A stretch of DNA of 64,000 bases, from positions 2,356,001-2,420,000 of the forward strand of contig NC_056756.1 of assembly GCF_018687715.1 (NCBI RefSeq), given 5' to 3'. A program made the position numbers and the translations under genes. Below the pieces are notes generated by a model. The model was not told the origin of the DNA. It saw only the letters and a list, made by a program, of their open reading frames with translations, and searched no databases. Below, piece after piece: positions 1 through 9,405 of the stretch. Position 1 is the stretch's first letter; each line of letters opens with the position of its first letter. Source of the DNA: Carya illinoinensis (lineage: Eukaryota; Streptophyta; Magnoliopsida; Fagales; Juglandaceae).

Positions 1-47
1 AGGATATTCCAATGCTAAAAGTCCTCAAAATTATGCACTTTTATTGA
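1..47 (+). CDS. B3-domain protein, last 14 codons (cut by window edge)
   Basis: The window opens inside the last exon of a B3-type DNA-binding protein gene. The frame from base 3 reads DIPMLKVLKIMHFY and stops at TGA 45-47. On its own this is too short to identify; the identity comes from the duplicate at 14862-14963, where the same residues follow a typical B3 C-terminal segment (NEGDVCVF). The rest of the gene should lie upstream of the window. B3 proteins are plant transcription factors; the subfamily cannot be told from this piece, though a REM-like protein is possible. Confidence 0.6.
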   Translation, partial: DIPMLKVLKIMHFY

Positions 48-1641
48 ACTTTTTGTCTTTTCTATTGCTATCATGTAATGCAGTGTGACACTTTTCTATG
101 TTCGTAAATGATGTATTAGTTTATTTTATCTGCTTCTGTTAAGGTGAGTTTTGTTGATTTTTAGAGACATTAGAATGATACCAAATGAGATGTGATACTT
201 CTTATCAAATTTTAACTATTAAATATAAAGACTACAAATTTTTCTATATTTCTATATATTTTTTAGAATGGATTATTTTTATTTGATAACATTCTAAGAT
301 TTCAAATGTTATATTATAGTTTTTATTTTTGAAGATCAGATTATTTATTTTATCTAGATGTTATTTTTAAGTTATTCTCATACAACCATGCAAACGTGCC
401 TCGAACATTGCACCATTATCTAGTATATGTGTATATATATATACATATGCTAGGATATGATCAACATACAAATCACGTTTATTTAATTGACTTAAGTAAT
501 TTTTAGTTTTTAACAAAATAGACTAATTCATTTAAATAATTTTTAATTTCTTACTATCATTATTACTAAATTTAGTTGCAGTAGGATAATAATTAATAAT
601 ATAACTTAAATAAAACTATTATTTATGCAAATACAAATATTGAGACTTAAGACAAGGCCTACAACGGAATAAAACTAACTTAAAATAAGTCCAATAAAAA
701 TAAAGCTCACGTGAATTCGGTTCCAACATAAAATCACTTATTAATTTTGTAAAAATTTAAGCTCATCAAACAAATCAAGCCCACGTTAAGTCCAGAAGCA
801 ATTCAGCTATGTCTTAAACACTAAGTGGTATTATATATATATATATATACATACACACATAATAATAACAAAATAATCTTTTATTAAATTTTACATTGAA
901 TCTACACGTTAAATGGTCTAAAGTCTTTAAGGCTTTGGAGTTAACGGAAAAAAATTACTATTCACAATTAAGTAATACTTTATTATAATAGAATATATAT
1001 ATATATATATATAATATGCCTTATAAATAAATTATCATTAATATAGGAATTTCAAAATTGATGCATGGTGCATAAATTTTTTAAAATTTATGAATTTATT
1101 TATAATTGATCAGGGAGATAAAAAAATTAAAAAAATAAGAAATTTTAAGGGGAGAGAGAGGGAGGGGGATGTATGACTAGCGGAGTTAGAAATTTTTCGA
1201 GGGGAAGAAAGTGGGCTAAATGGCGAAAAAAAGTGGTAACGGCTAGGAGGCGGCAATTGCACCATTTCGTAGGAAGGTGTGGAAGAAAGCAATTGGTTGA
1301 GATGGATTTTAAAATAGTTTATGATTGGATCGTCTTTTCCACGTCGCGTGGGATCTCGACAAGTACGATGCAGCTGTAGAGTGATTTCAAAGCTTAGTGA
1401 TTCGTGTCGTTCGTAAAGTACCTGTTTGGCCGTAGGATGGTAGAGTAGTTACATGAGTAATGATTCATGCACGCATACTAAAATAAGAGTTAGTGGCCGA
1501 GATCACACAAGAAAGCAATAAACGTTAATTTTGTTATGATTTATGTAATGAACAGCGTTAAATTTAATAAAAAATAATAAAAAATCATTAAAACAAGATT
1601 TTTTATTTGATATCCACGTTATATATATATCTTCTATATCT
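48..1641. other. Non-coding 3' flank of the B3 gene, AT-rich
   Basis: I see no gene here. The stretch is AT-rich with (TA)n microsatellites near 430-445, 831-849 and 993-1012 whose lengths differ from unit B. A short purine-rich patch around 1150-1220 gives small overlapping open frames on both strands, without family resemblance. It ends in a TA-rich run that is the insertion site of the Helitrons. Confidence 0.7.
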
Positions 1642-2603
1642 TCTATATATAAAAAGTGTGTATGAAACGGAAAATCTTGTTTTAACAGTTTTTCTTGTTT
1701 TTCCGTTAAAGTTAACACCGTTTGTTTTAACGGTTTGGCACATAAAATGAAGACATAAATGTTGAGATAGATAGCATTCAATGTTGTTATATGATTTATT
1801 AATCTCAATAATTATAATACTTAATAGTTTATATAATAATAAGTAATTAAAGATTAGTTATTATATTTTTCTCTTTCTCCTTAACATATACACGTGTATT
1901 AGGTGCATAAGACGTGAATCTCTAAGTATAATATACGTATATTATACGTTTCATTAACTCAGATTATTGAGTATTCCAAATTTAAAAATCTCATATAATA
2001 TATAATACAAGTGTGTTTAATCAAAGTGTTTTTTTCCCCATGGTAGTAGGGCGTAGCTTCCGCTAAGTTATATTTCATACGTGGGCTTGCTATGATAGAC
2101 ACGTGACAAAGGTCGTGATCCTTGAGCTAATCAAGAAAGAGTAAATTCGGCCAATAATTTCAAAATATATTTTATGATTTATATATATGCTATATATAGA
2201 AAATATTATACCACAAATTTTATAAAAAGATTATGTTTTAACTTTATGTTGTCCCTGATCGACTTAACCAACAGCAAAATAAGAATTTTAATGTTATCTC
2301 TATTGATTGTCTACAGGATGATATAAATTGATGAATTATAATATAAACATCAAACGACACATATTTTGAACTACCGTTTGTGTTAGACTTTTTTTAAATT
2401 TTTCGCATACATCTTTGCTAAAATTATAGATGTTATAAATATGTATTGGATTATATGATATTTTGAACTAATTTTTTTATTTTCTCTAATATGCCTTAAA
2501 TTATTAAGTGACATCAATAATTTTTATAAAATATATATTATTTTTTACAAATAATCATTTCATAAAATTAGACAAACGTGCTTTGCACGTTACTCCCACC
2601 TAG
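1642..2603 (+). mobile_element. Non-autonomous Helitron H1 (962 bp)
   Basis: The element starts with TC (TCTATATATAAAAAGTG) and ends with CTAG followed by T. A short hairpin precedes the end: AACGTGC, loop TTT, GCACGTT at about 2575-2591. These are the standard Helitron ends: 5' TC, 3' hairpin plus CTRR, insertion between A and T with no target duplication. It codes for nothing complete, but 2251-2331 is a remnant of the last exon of a Helitron RPA-like gene. It lies head to tail with H2, which is about 96-97% similar by eye. Confidence 0.85.
2251..2331 (+). pseudogene. Remnant of Helitron RPA-like gene, last exon (in H1)
   Basis: The frame reads PDRLNQQQNKNFNVISID, then about eight more residues to TGA at 2329-2331. 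It closely matches the C-terminus of the RPA-like gene of the large Helitron on the minus strand at 54643 onward (DRLNQKQYKNFNVVSID). The similarity continues into the 3' flank (TTTGCTAAAA, ATGTTATAAATATG). So H1 is an internal-deletion derivative of an autonomous element, not a random sequence between Helitron ends. Confidence 0.8.
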
Positions 2604-3567
2604 TATATATATAAAAAGTGTGTATGAAACGGAAAATCTTGTTTTAACGGTTTTTCTTGTTTTTCCGTTAAAGTTAACACCGTTTGTTTTAACGGTTTGA
2701 CACATAAAATGAAGACATAAATGTTGAGAGAGATAGCATTCAATATTGTTATATGATTTATTAATCTCAATAATTATAATATTTAATAGTTTATATAATA
2801 AGTAATTAAAGATTAGTTATTATATTTTTCTCTTTCTCCTTAACATATACACGTGTATTAGGTGCATAAGATGTGAATCCCTAAGTATAATATACGTGTA
2901 TTATACGTTTCATTAACTCAGATTATTGAGTATTCCAAATTTAAAAATCTCATATAATATATAATACAATTGTGTTTAATCAAAGTGTTTTTTTTTCCCA
3001 TGGTAGTAGGACGTAGGTTCCGCTAAGTCATATTCCATACGTGGGCTTGCTATGATAGGCACGTGACAAAGGCCGTGATCCTTGAGCTAATCAAGAAAGA
3101 GTAAATTCGGCCAACAATTTCAAAATATATTTTATGATTTATATATATGCTATATATAGAAAAAACTATACCACAAATTTTATAAAAAAATTATGTTTTA
3201 ACTTTATGTTGTCCCTGATCGACTCAACCAACAGTAAAATAAGAATTTCAATGTTGTCTCTATTGATTGTCTACAGGATGACATAAATTGATGAATTATA
3301 ATACAAACATCAAACGACACATATTTTGAACTACCGTTTGTGTTAGACTTTTATTAAATTTTTCGTATTCATCTTTGTTAAAATTATAGATGTTATAAAC
3401 ATGTATTGGATTATATAATACTTTGAACTAATTTTTTTATTTTCTCCAATATGCCTTAAATTATTAAGTGACATCAATAATTTTTATAAAATATATATTA
3501 TTTTTTACAAATAATCATTTCATAAAATTAGACAAACGTGTTTAATTTGCACGTTACTTCCACCTAG
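2604..3567 (+). mobile_element. Non-autonomous Helitron H2 (964 bp), head to tail with H1
   Basis: H2 follows directly on the CTAG of H1. Its 5' end reads TATATATATAAAAAGTG, so the expected TC is TA, and it ends in CTAG (3564-3567). The hairpin near the end has stem AACGTG/CACGTT with a loop enlarged by a few bases. The body is nearly the same as H1. A dimer with directly joined ends fits rolling-circle read-through of the terminator; unequal exchange between two copies is the other possibility. Confidence 0.8.
3211..3291 (+). pseudogene. Remnant of Helitron RPA-like gene, last exon (in H2)
   Basis: This is the same relic as in H1. It reads PDRLNQQ followed by an in-frame TAA in place of the AAA of H1 (cagtaaaat), then NFNVVSID and a TGA at 3289-3291. 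It is not functional and serves as a marker of descent from an RPA-carrying Helitron. Confidence 0.75.
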
Positions 3568-4101
3568 TATATATATAAAGATATATAGATTCTTTTAAAG
3601 AAAAGAAAATTGTCTAAAAAAGAATGACCAAGGGTGACACTATAGCTAATTACCACTAATTGGGATCTCCGGCGGCCTATTATAATTAATTTGAGAGGAT
3701 TACAATTAATTCCCCCCATTTTTCAGGAAAACTTCTTGCTTAGTTTTTTTTTTTACGTGCCAATTAATTTCATGATCGTGTTAATTACGCCTTCTAATAG
3801 GCCTGTGATCACGCTATAGATCGATTGACCTCTCGATTTTCCCTGAAGTTAATAAAGTACTCATGCGGAGCTAGAGCAGGATATATAGGCCGGGCGATAG
3901 CTATAATTAAATATAGCCATCCTTCCACATAATTTAAGGAATATTTAAATAAATTATCACAACGTACCCGCCATCTAAAGTTTTTCTATGTTTTACCAAA
4001 ACAAATACAAATCCATCATGTCTTACAACAGTACTTTTCTCTCACAGGTAGATCAAATCAATTAGCCAAGACAATGAGCCTACAATTGAGGGCCACAAAT
4101 T

Positions 4102-4350
4102 ATGTTAAAATCCTACGTGATAATTTGTGTTAATACCTGAATTAGTCAAACATGCATATATTTTGTCTAAGTGGAATAAAAAGAATTGAATTTTATTACG
4201 TACAGTTATTTTTTCATATTTTTTATCATGTTAAAATCTTACATGATAATTTGTGTTAATACCTCAATTCGTCAAACATGCATATATTTGGTCTAAGTGG
4301 AGCAAAAAGAATTGAGTTATATTTCGTACAGTCATTGTTTCATATTCTTT
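4102..4350. repeat. Direct tandem repeat, about 126 bp x 2
   Basis: Two adjacent copies begin with ATGTTAAAATC at 4102 and 4228. Both contain GATAATTTGTGTTAATACCT and CAAACATGCATATATTT, with roughly 10% difference between copies. The second copy runs into a MITE-like inverted repeat. Unit B has the same array at 21896-22144. Confidence 0.85.
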
Positions 4351-4455
4351 ACACAATCTCTTAATATAATTGGTTAAAATATTTATTTTATATAAAAAAA
4401 TTATACATCCAATCATAATAATGGAATGTACAAAGAATATTTAAAAATAATTACA
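4327..4455. mobile_element. MITE-like imperfect inverted repeat (family 1)
   Basis: The left arm (CAGTCATTGTTTCATATTC) pairs imperfectly over about 45 bases with the reverse complement of the right arm ending near 4455. The core is AT-rich and non-coding. A related element at 10131-10256 starts CAGTTATTTTTACATATT, so this looks like a small repeat family. No clear target duplication was seen, and the superfamily is not assigned. Confidence 0.5.
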
Positions 4456-5149
4456 CATAAAATTAAAAAAAAAATGGTTTCAAGTTGATGTGCAGGGCTA
4501 TGATTGTCAATAACAAATACATGTTTGTTTTCAAGTATAGAGTTATAAAATAGAGAAAGGGATACCATTATGAATTCAATCACTGTTCATTCATTTTTCC
4601 GTTATTCGGTTAAAGGAGATCAATGTCAACATGAATATGGTCGGATATTGACCATTTCATTTCTCACGTTCTGTTTGAACTCCTCCTGTAAAACAAGTAA
4701 ATTGTTGCCGGACCGTAACGGATCTTGAAGGACCAGACCGGACAACTCCAATAATTAAGTTAGCCATGACTCTTTTCTTATCTCTAGTGAAATTTAAGAG
4801 AGAGTGAGAGAGTATTTTCTTCGCTTCATCAATCCTATTTCCATCTTACAGAGTGACTTTTTATAAGATTTTCAGAGAACATTGGTATATACTTACTATG
4901 TGTTAAGATAGGTTAGATAGTTATGATCAGTGAGTGGTTATTTCTTAAAAGTGGAGCGCTCAGTGGCTATTATCTAAGAAGCGGACTTTAGACAGTTTTT
5001 GGGCTCTGAGTCGAGACCATGACCAACTATTCTAATCCCAACAAACTGGATTAATCGGACTTCAACTGTCTATTGGCCGAAATCAATGTGGTAAATCAAT
5101 GATCAACATGATGCATATAACAGTGATAAACTCAAAATGAAAAATTTTA

Positions 5150-5309
5150 TATACCATATTATTATCTTACTTGCATCTCATTAAGTAAGATATTATATAT
5201 TTATTATTATTAAATGATCATAATTTATTACGTATTTCTTTATTATCAAATAGTAATAAATGCGACACATCATTTATATATAATGAGATGCAAGGAAAAT
5301 AGTGGTATA
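5150..5309. mobile_element. MITE-like element with about 30-bp terminal inverted repeats (family 2)
   Basis: The left end (TATACCATATTATTATC then CTTGCATCTCATTA) matches the reverse complement of the right end (TAATGAGATGCAAG to GGTATA). The length is about 160 bp with an AT-rich core. It lies about 310 bp beyond the PR-1 stop codon. The same element is present in unit B at 22945-23104. Confidence 0.65.
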
Positions 5310-5431
5310 CTGTATAGTATTATTTTGACGTGGAACTAAGCACTTTGTGGCGTATAAATTAAGATGTCGCAATATCCATGTATAGTCGGAAAGAAGCCAA
5401 AAGTTGGTTGTTTTGTTTGGTGCTGTTTTTT

Positions 5432-5460
5432 GGGGGGGGGGGGGGGCGGGGGGCGCGGGG
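5432..5460 (+). repeat. Poly-G / G-rich tract, potential G-quadruplex
   Basis: A run of 15 G is followed by C, six G, CGC and four G. The partner tract in unit B (23227-23251) has only 11 G in the first run. Such a tract can fold as a G-quadruplex and is prone to slippage and sequencing error. It sits about 160 bp downstream of the PR-1 stop codon, on the template side of that gene. Confidence 0.8.
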
Positions 5461-5518
5461 CAAACGAATTAAGTCGATGCATGACCTCCTCATATATAAT
5501 ATTACTTCACGAGTTTCA

Positions 5519-5531
5519 CTTTATTTATTCA
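5519..5531 (-). terminator. Putative PR-1 polyadenylation signal
   Basis: Read on the minus strand this is GAATAAATAAAG, with overlapping AATAAA-type hexamers about 90 bases after the PR-1 stop codon. The position suits a short plant 3' UTR. The call is by motif only. Confidence 0.5.
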
Positions 5532-5618
5532 GAGTAATTTGGTGCCATTGATATTACATGATCACTTATTTAAGGTCACCCTCTAAAATTAAACTCGTAA
5601 ATGCATGCATGCTTGCAA

Positions 5619-6146
5619 TTAGTAAGGCCGCCGCCCGACATAGTTGCCTGGGGGGTCATAGCTACAAATGATGAAGGTTCCGCCACTGTTGCATCTGACT
5701 TTAACACAGCCAAGGCGCACAGAATTGCGCCAAACCACCTGAGTATAGTGGCCGCACTGGCGGGCGGCAGCACATGAGTTAGAGTTGTAGTTGTAGTCGG
5801 CCTTCTCTGCTACCCAAAGGTTAACGGCAGCCGTTCCCGAGAGGTCACCACTGCTCCATGCAAGATTCTCACCGTAACGGCCCCCCGAGTGCACGAGTCT
5901 GCAATCACCCTTACGTTGATTAGCATAATTCTGTGCGTATGCCACAAGGGTAGTATCCCAAGTAATAGGTCCGACTCCAACCTGTGCTCGAGCTGCGTTG
6001 TGAGCGTTGACGTAGTCTTGTGGTGAATTTTGGGCGCTGGATTCATGGACGAAGGCAAAGGTCAGGACAAAAACAAATATTATTGCTGGGGAAATGTTTC
6101 TCATGATCATGAGTCCCTGCATATTGGTTTCTCGTATGTAATGCAA
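5619..6146 (-). CDS. PR1: Pathogenesis-related protein 1 (CAP superfamily), copy 1
   Basis: Intronless gene for a secreted basic PR-1 protein, a defence protein of the CAP family that binds sterols and accumulates in the apoplast after pathogen or salicylate signals. The frame is 175 codons. The usual PR-1 length of about 161 residues would start at Met15 (codon at 6104); Met9 and Met13 are also possible, and the first ATG is only about 50 bases from the putative TATA box. A hydrophobic signal peptide (about residues 15-38) ends at SSA, giving a mature start [15 protein letters not shown] features are present: LVHS (His86), YGEN (Glu93), WVAE (Glu114), GHYTQVVW (His133), and six cysteines at 82, 125, 131, 147, 152 and 161. 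The C-terminus [15 protein letters not shown] matches the pattern from which the CAPE signalling peptide is released. Nothing is broken. An identical protein is encoded in unit B. Confidence 0.95.
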   Translation of the reverse strand: MHYIRETNMQGLMIMRNISPAIIFVFVLTFAFVHESSAQNSPQDYVNAHNAARAQVGVGPITWDTTLVAYAQNYANQRKGDCRLVHSGGRYGENLAWSSGDLSGTAAVNLWVAEKADYNYNSNSCAAARQCGHYTQVVWRNSVRLGCVKVRCNSGGTFIICSYDPPGNYVGRRPY

Positions 6147-6194
6147 AGTAAAAGCTAATTAGCTTGCATGACGGTAGAGCCAGAGGAATGCATG

Positions 6195-6202
6195 ATATAT
6201 AG
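6195..6202 (-). promoter_or_regulatory. Putative PR-1 TATA box
   Basis: The minus strand reads CTATATAT about 50 bases before the first ATG and about 95 bases before Met15. Transcription from about 30 bases downstream would give a short leader. Assigned by motif and position only. The copy before the second PR-1 gene lies at 23986-23993. Confidence 0.5.
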
Positions 6203-7399
6203 GGAAATTATAAATGCCTGGGGCAATATGCAAATAAGTAATTAGGGTATGGACACGAAATTCAGTAATTTTATCATTTCCTAGCCACCATTAGTGCTGT
6301 GTGGAAATTATGTCATGGATTTTGGGATTATATAATATCTATGACACGCGTTTATAAGAATCAAAGATAGGCAAGTGTTTTCTCTCTAGCCAGCAGAAAA
6401 CTAACATGTTTAGCTAGCTTTAATTACAAGAAAAATGTTAAAAGAAATTTACTCATGAAGGAAAATGGCAAAGTGTCATGTACTAACATGTTTAGCTAGC
6501 TTTAATTATAGTTGAAAATATATTCTATAAGATAATAACAGTAAGTGGTTGAAAGAACTCTATTGAAAATAATGAAATATTAAATGCTAGGTTCAAGTAC
6601 TTTCATAATTATATAACAGAAATTTTTAGGTATAATTTCAGTTTCTAAGAAAGATTTAATTTTTTATTGAAAAAGTTCTATACAGTACCATAACTAGGTA
6701 TCAATTAAGTACCGTATTGATCATGTTATTGTTATTCAAACTATGAAAGCAACTAATTAATTAGATATATGTCGATCATGCACTTAGCTGTAAGTCATCA
6801 AGAGAATTGAGTATGCTATATAATGTCCAATGTAACTTAAGTTGATTGCGAACTCTTGGTGAACTCGATCGGGTGGTCCTAGCTAATTATATATGGTGAA
6901 AGATCTAAAATTGCATTATTGAACATTACTACTGGTCATGACCAGACGAGCACTGCTATCTCGATGCATGCATGCATGCCGTACGTGAACATGAATTAAC
7001 TTAATTTGTGGGTCGAAAATTAATTAAAAACTCGTAAGCGCAAGTTATATATATATATATATATATTCGTTTTTACAAGTAAAGATGATCAATCGAAAGT
7101 CGAATGGCATTAATTCGGTTATCGATCATGAGGATTATATCTATGTGCATGGATATATGTAGATGCAAGAGTTTGTCACCAATCTACCATAATGAGAGAT
7201 TATAGATGCAAGAGTTTGGTTAAGACTGTTTGACTAAGTTGATAGGTTTGGATAGGACTAAGTGACTAAAATGATAGACTTCATCTTATTTTTAGTTTTG
7301 TAATTTGATAAAAAATTGTAAAACACTTTGACTTTATCTATAACTAGTTTGAATTTATCTAAAAGTTATTAAGAATTGTTTTAAATAAGCCAAGAGAGA
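6203..7399. other. PR-1 upstream region, then intergenic DNA
   Basis: No gene is seen. The first part is the PR-1 promoter region (minus strand). TTTAGCTAGCTTTAATTA occurs twice (near 6410 and 6490) as a short direct repeat. A GCATGCATGCATGC run lies near 6965 and a (TA)n microsatellite at about 7047-7066. The stretch runs into the start of a decayed LTR retrotransposon whose left edge is unclear. Confidence 0.6.
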
Positions 7400-8121
7400 G
7401 TAAACTGAGTTACAAGAATTCTATAATTATCCAGAGAAGAGTTTGAATAGGAAATTGCTATTGTTGAGAAGATTAAGTAACAGGTGTCAGTATCTTATCA
7501 GAAGAGTCCATCGCAACAAAGTCACTCCGTCAACAGAATTCTACTGTAATTCAAACTGTTTTTAGCTTGTTTACTTATGGGATCCTATTGGTTAGGATTT
7601 GTAAAAACTCAATTTTGGATAATTTTTAGAGCACTTTCCTAGTGCTTATTTTGGAGAGAAAACTCTATGAAGAATTTTTATATTGTTTCTCTCAAAGAGT
7701 GTGATCATTGATCTAAGATTAAGATTGAGCGATCTTGATTCAGCCACTAAAGTTTCAAAAGAAAAGTCAATATTTGAAGATTGTTAGAAGTTCTCGCTGC
7801 TGTTGTGGTAAAAACAAATAGGTTATTTGTCTGATCAAGTAACAGTGTCAATTGATAAAAGTTTTGTAATTGAAACTTAATTGTAATTGATTTTTAAATA
7901 ATAAAATTGATTTTTTTGGATTTGGTTGTCCCGTAAGGTTTTTACCTTTAAAGAGTTATTTGAAAGGTTTTCCTTCGTTAGCAAGCTTGATATCATGCAA
8001 TTTATTTACTTTATGTTATTACTTTATTATTAAATAATTGAACGATTGATGACTAACTAGTTTTTTGAGTGAATTGGTGGATCTTATTATTATAATACAT
8101 GAACATTTGGGTAATTTTAAT

Positions 8122-8137
8122 TGGTATCAGAAAGTGG
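8122..8137 (+). other. Primer-binding site, tRNA-iMet type
   Basis: TGGTATCAGA is the familiar plant retrotransposon primer-binding start complementary to the 3' end of initiator tRNA-Met. A gag start lies about 40 bases downstream, as expected. Copy B has it at 25913-25928. Confidence 0.7.
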
Positions 8138-8314
8138 TTCACTCATTTGAGTGTGATATATGTCGCTATAGATCATGTTGTCATTAATTCCACCACATTT
8201 TGATGGGAACAACTATGCTTATTGGAAAGTTTGTACAATAAAATTTCTTGAATCTCTAGATGAACGTGTATGGTATGCAATTAAAAAATGATGGACTAAA
8301 CCCGAGATAAGTCT

Positions 8315-8317
8315 AGA
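8315..8317. other. Empty (pre-insertion) site of the CACTA element
   Basis: Here unit A reads GTCTAGACACTTGG without interruption. In unit B the same sequence is split as GTCTAGA, the 12,272-bp CACTA element, then AGACACTTGG, with AGA duplicated. This gives the target site and a 3-bp target duplication directly, and shows that unit A never carried the element at this place or lost it by exact reversal. Confidence 0.95.
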
Positions 8318-8427
8318 CACTTGGTCTAGAGATGAGATCAGCAACTGCCACTGGAATAAAGAAAAATCTGGAAAAAAAAAATGATAAATTAAAGTGCTAC
8401 TAGTGCTCCGATTATGGTCACATTAGA

Positions 8428-9003
8428 GTGGAGTGCCCAACCTTTAAGAAAAATAAAGAAAAATTATTAAATGTCACACTTAGTGATAGTTCAAAATCTA
8501 AAATTTCTAGTTCATCATTTGATTATGAAAATTCTTTTATGGCTTTTAGCACTATTGTTGATGATTTTTTTGAAATTGTGCTAACAAAATCTGAAAGTGA
8601 ATTTGATGATAGTAACTCAAATATAGCTCATGGTGATGCTGACCATGAGCCAAGCATACAGGAAACTTATAATGATTTATGTAAAGAAGTGGTCAAACAG
8701 AAAAAGCTTAACAAGAAATTTTACATCAAATTCATAACAGTGGAGAATGAAAAGAATAATATTTTGGAGGCACTAAGAATTTCTGAAGTTGAGATCTCTA
8801 GACTAAAGACTAATCAAAAGGATGCATTAAACAAGGAGTTGAAGAGTTCTCAAGATAATCAACAAAAATCAGCAATTCAGAGATTGGAAGAGATACATTC
8901 AAATACTGGGTTTGGGTATTCAAACTTCAAAGACAAATATCCTCAAACCTCATCATTTGCTACCATTATCTCGAAGGGTACTGTCTTTGTCAAAGTAAAT
9001 TAA
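8428..9003 (+). pseudogene. Copia gag remnant with acidic and coiled-coil region
   Basis: The 191-codon frame begins within a zinc knuckle (DYGHIRVECPTFKKNK), then has the acidic stretch and Glu/Lys/Asn-rich helical region (QKKLNKKFY, ENEKNNILEALRISEVEISR) common in the C-terminal part of plant copia gag. The knuckle's first half is upstream and interrupted by a stop at 8401-8403 (TAG), so the ATG at 8428 is not a real start. Unit B has the same frame unchanged at 38494-39069. Confidence 0.7.
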
Positions 9004-9405
9004 GTTGTGGATGTTCCAAAATAAGTCGCTTCAAAAGCAAATCATTTTGAAAAAGTACATGAAACATCAACCTCAAACAAGCCAAGTCAAGGTAAGGTTG
9101 GAGGTAAATTTGTACCTATTTGTCATCATGGTGATACTTTTGATCATATAAGGCCAGATTGTTTTAATTTGAGTAAAGTACAAAAAAATATAGGTAAAAT
9201 AAAAATAAAAACAAAGGTTAAGATATTTGGAAATCGAGTCCAAAAGTTAAGCCAACAAATAAATACTATAAATGTCAAGATATGTGAGTTGTCTGAATTT
9301 TGTCTTGACAACAAAGATAAGATAATAAAAAGTTGTGATGATGCAAAGATTGATTCAAAATTTAAAGCAAAGTTAGTAGTCAAAAAAGATGTTGCATTAC
9401 ATTAA

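Larger units (their letters stand above)
3568..5518. other. Intergenic DNA between Helitron H2 and the 3' end of PR-1
   Basis: No coding sequence is recognised. The region holds a 126-bp direct repeat (4102-4350), two MITE-like inverted repeats (4327-4455 and 5150-5309) and a long G-tract (5432-5460), each listed separately. The remainder is ordinary AT-rich plant intergenic DNA. Confidence 0.7.
7400..9405 (+). mobile_element. Decayed Ty1/copia-type retrotransposon fragment (LTR end, primer site, gag)
   Basis: About 7400-8120 resembles an LTR by position only. It is followed by a primer-binding site (TGGTATCAGAAAGTGG, 8122-8137), a good match to the initiator-tRNA-Met site of plant LTR elements. 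A gag start follows at 8175, reading LIPPHFDGNNYAYWKV and stopping at TGA 8289. After an internal deletion come a zinc-knuckle-like C-X2-C-X4-H-X4-C containing a stop (about 8398-8440) and the ORF at 8428. A second knuckle-like HHGDTFDHIRPDC precedes 9169. No integrase, RT or 3' LTR is seen. In unit B the CACTA element inserted into this relic. Confidence 0.75.

Noticed and set aside
1110..1379. Overlapping 60- and 68-codon open frames on both strands (also at 16026-16295)
   Set aside because: Basic, low-complexity peptides from a purine-rich tract with no motif; the pair is kept in both units only because the DNA is duplicated.
5576..6058. Other open frames overlapping PR-1 (for example 5576-5773 and 5810-6058, minus strand)
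   Set aside because: They lie in other frames of the PR-1 coding region and show no family features.
7400..8121. Exact LTR boundaries for the first copia-type relic
   Set aside because: No second LTR exists for comparison and no clear TG start, so only the approximate region is given.
8122..8137. tRNA gene
   Set aside because: The initiator-tRNA match is just a primer-binding site of an LTR element; no cloverleaf can be formed around it. I saw no convincing tRNA or rRNA gene in the window.
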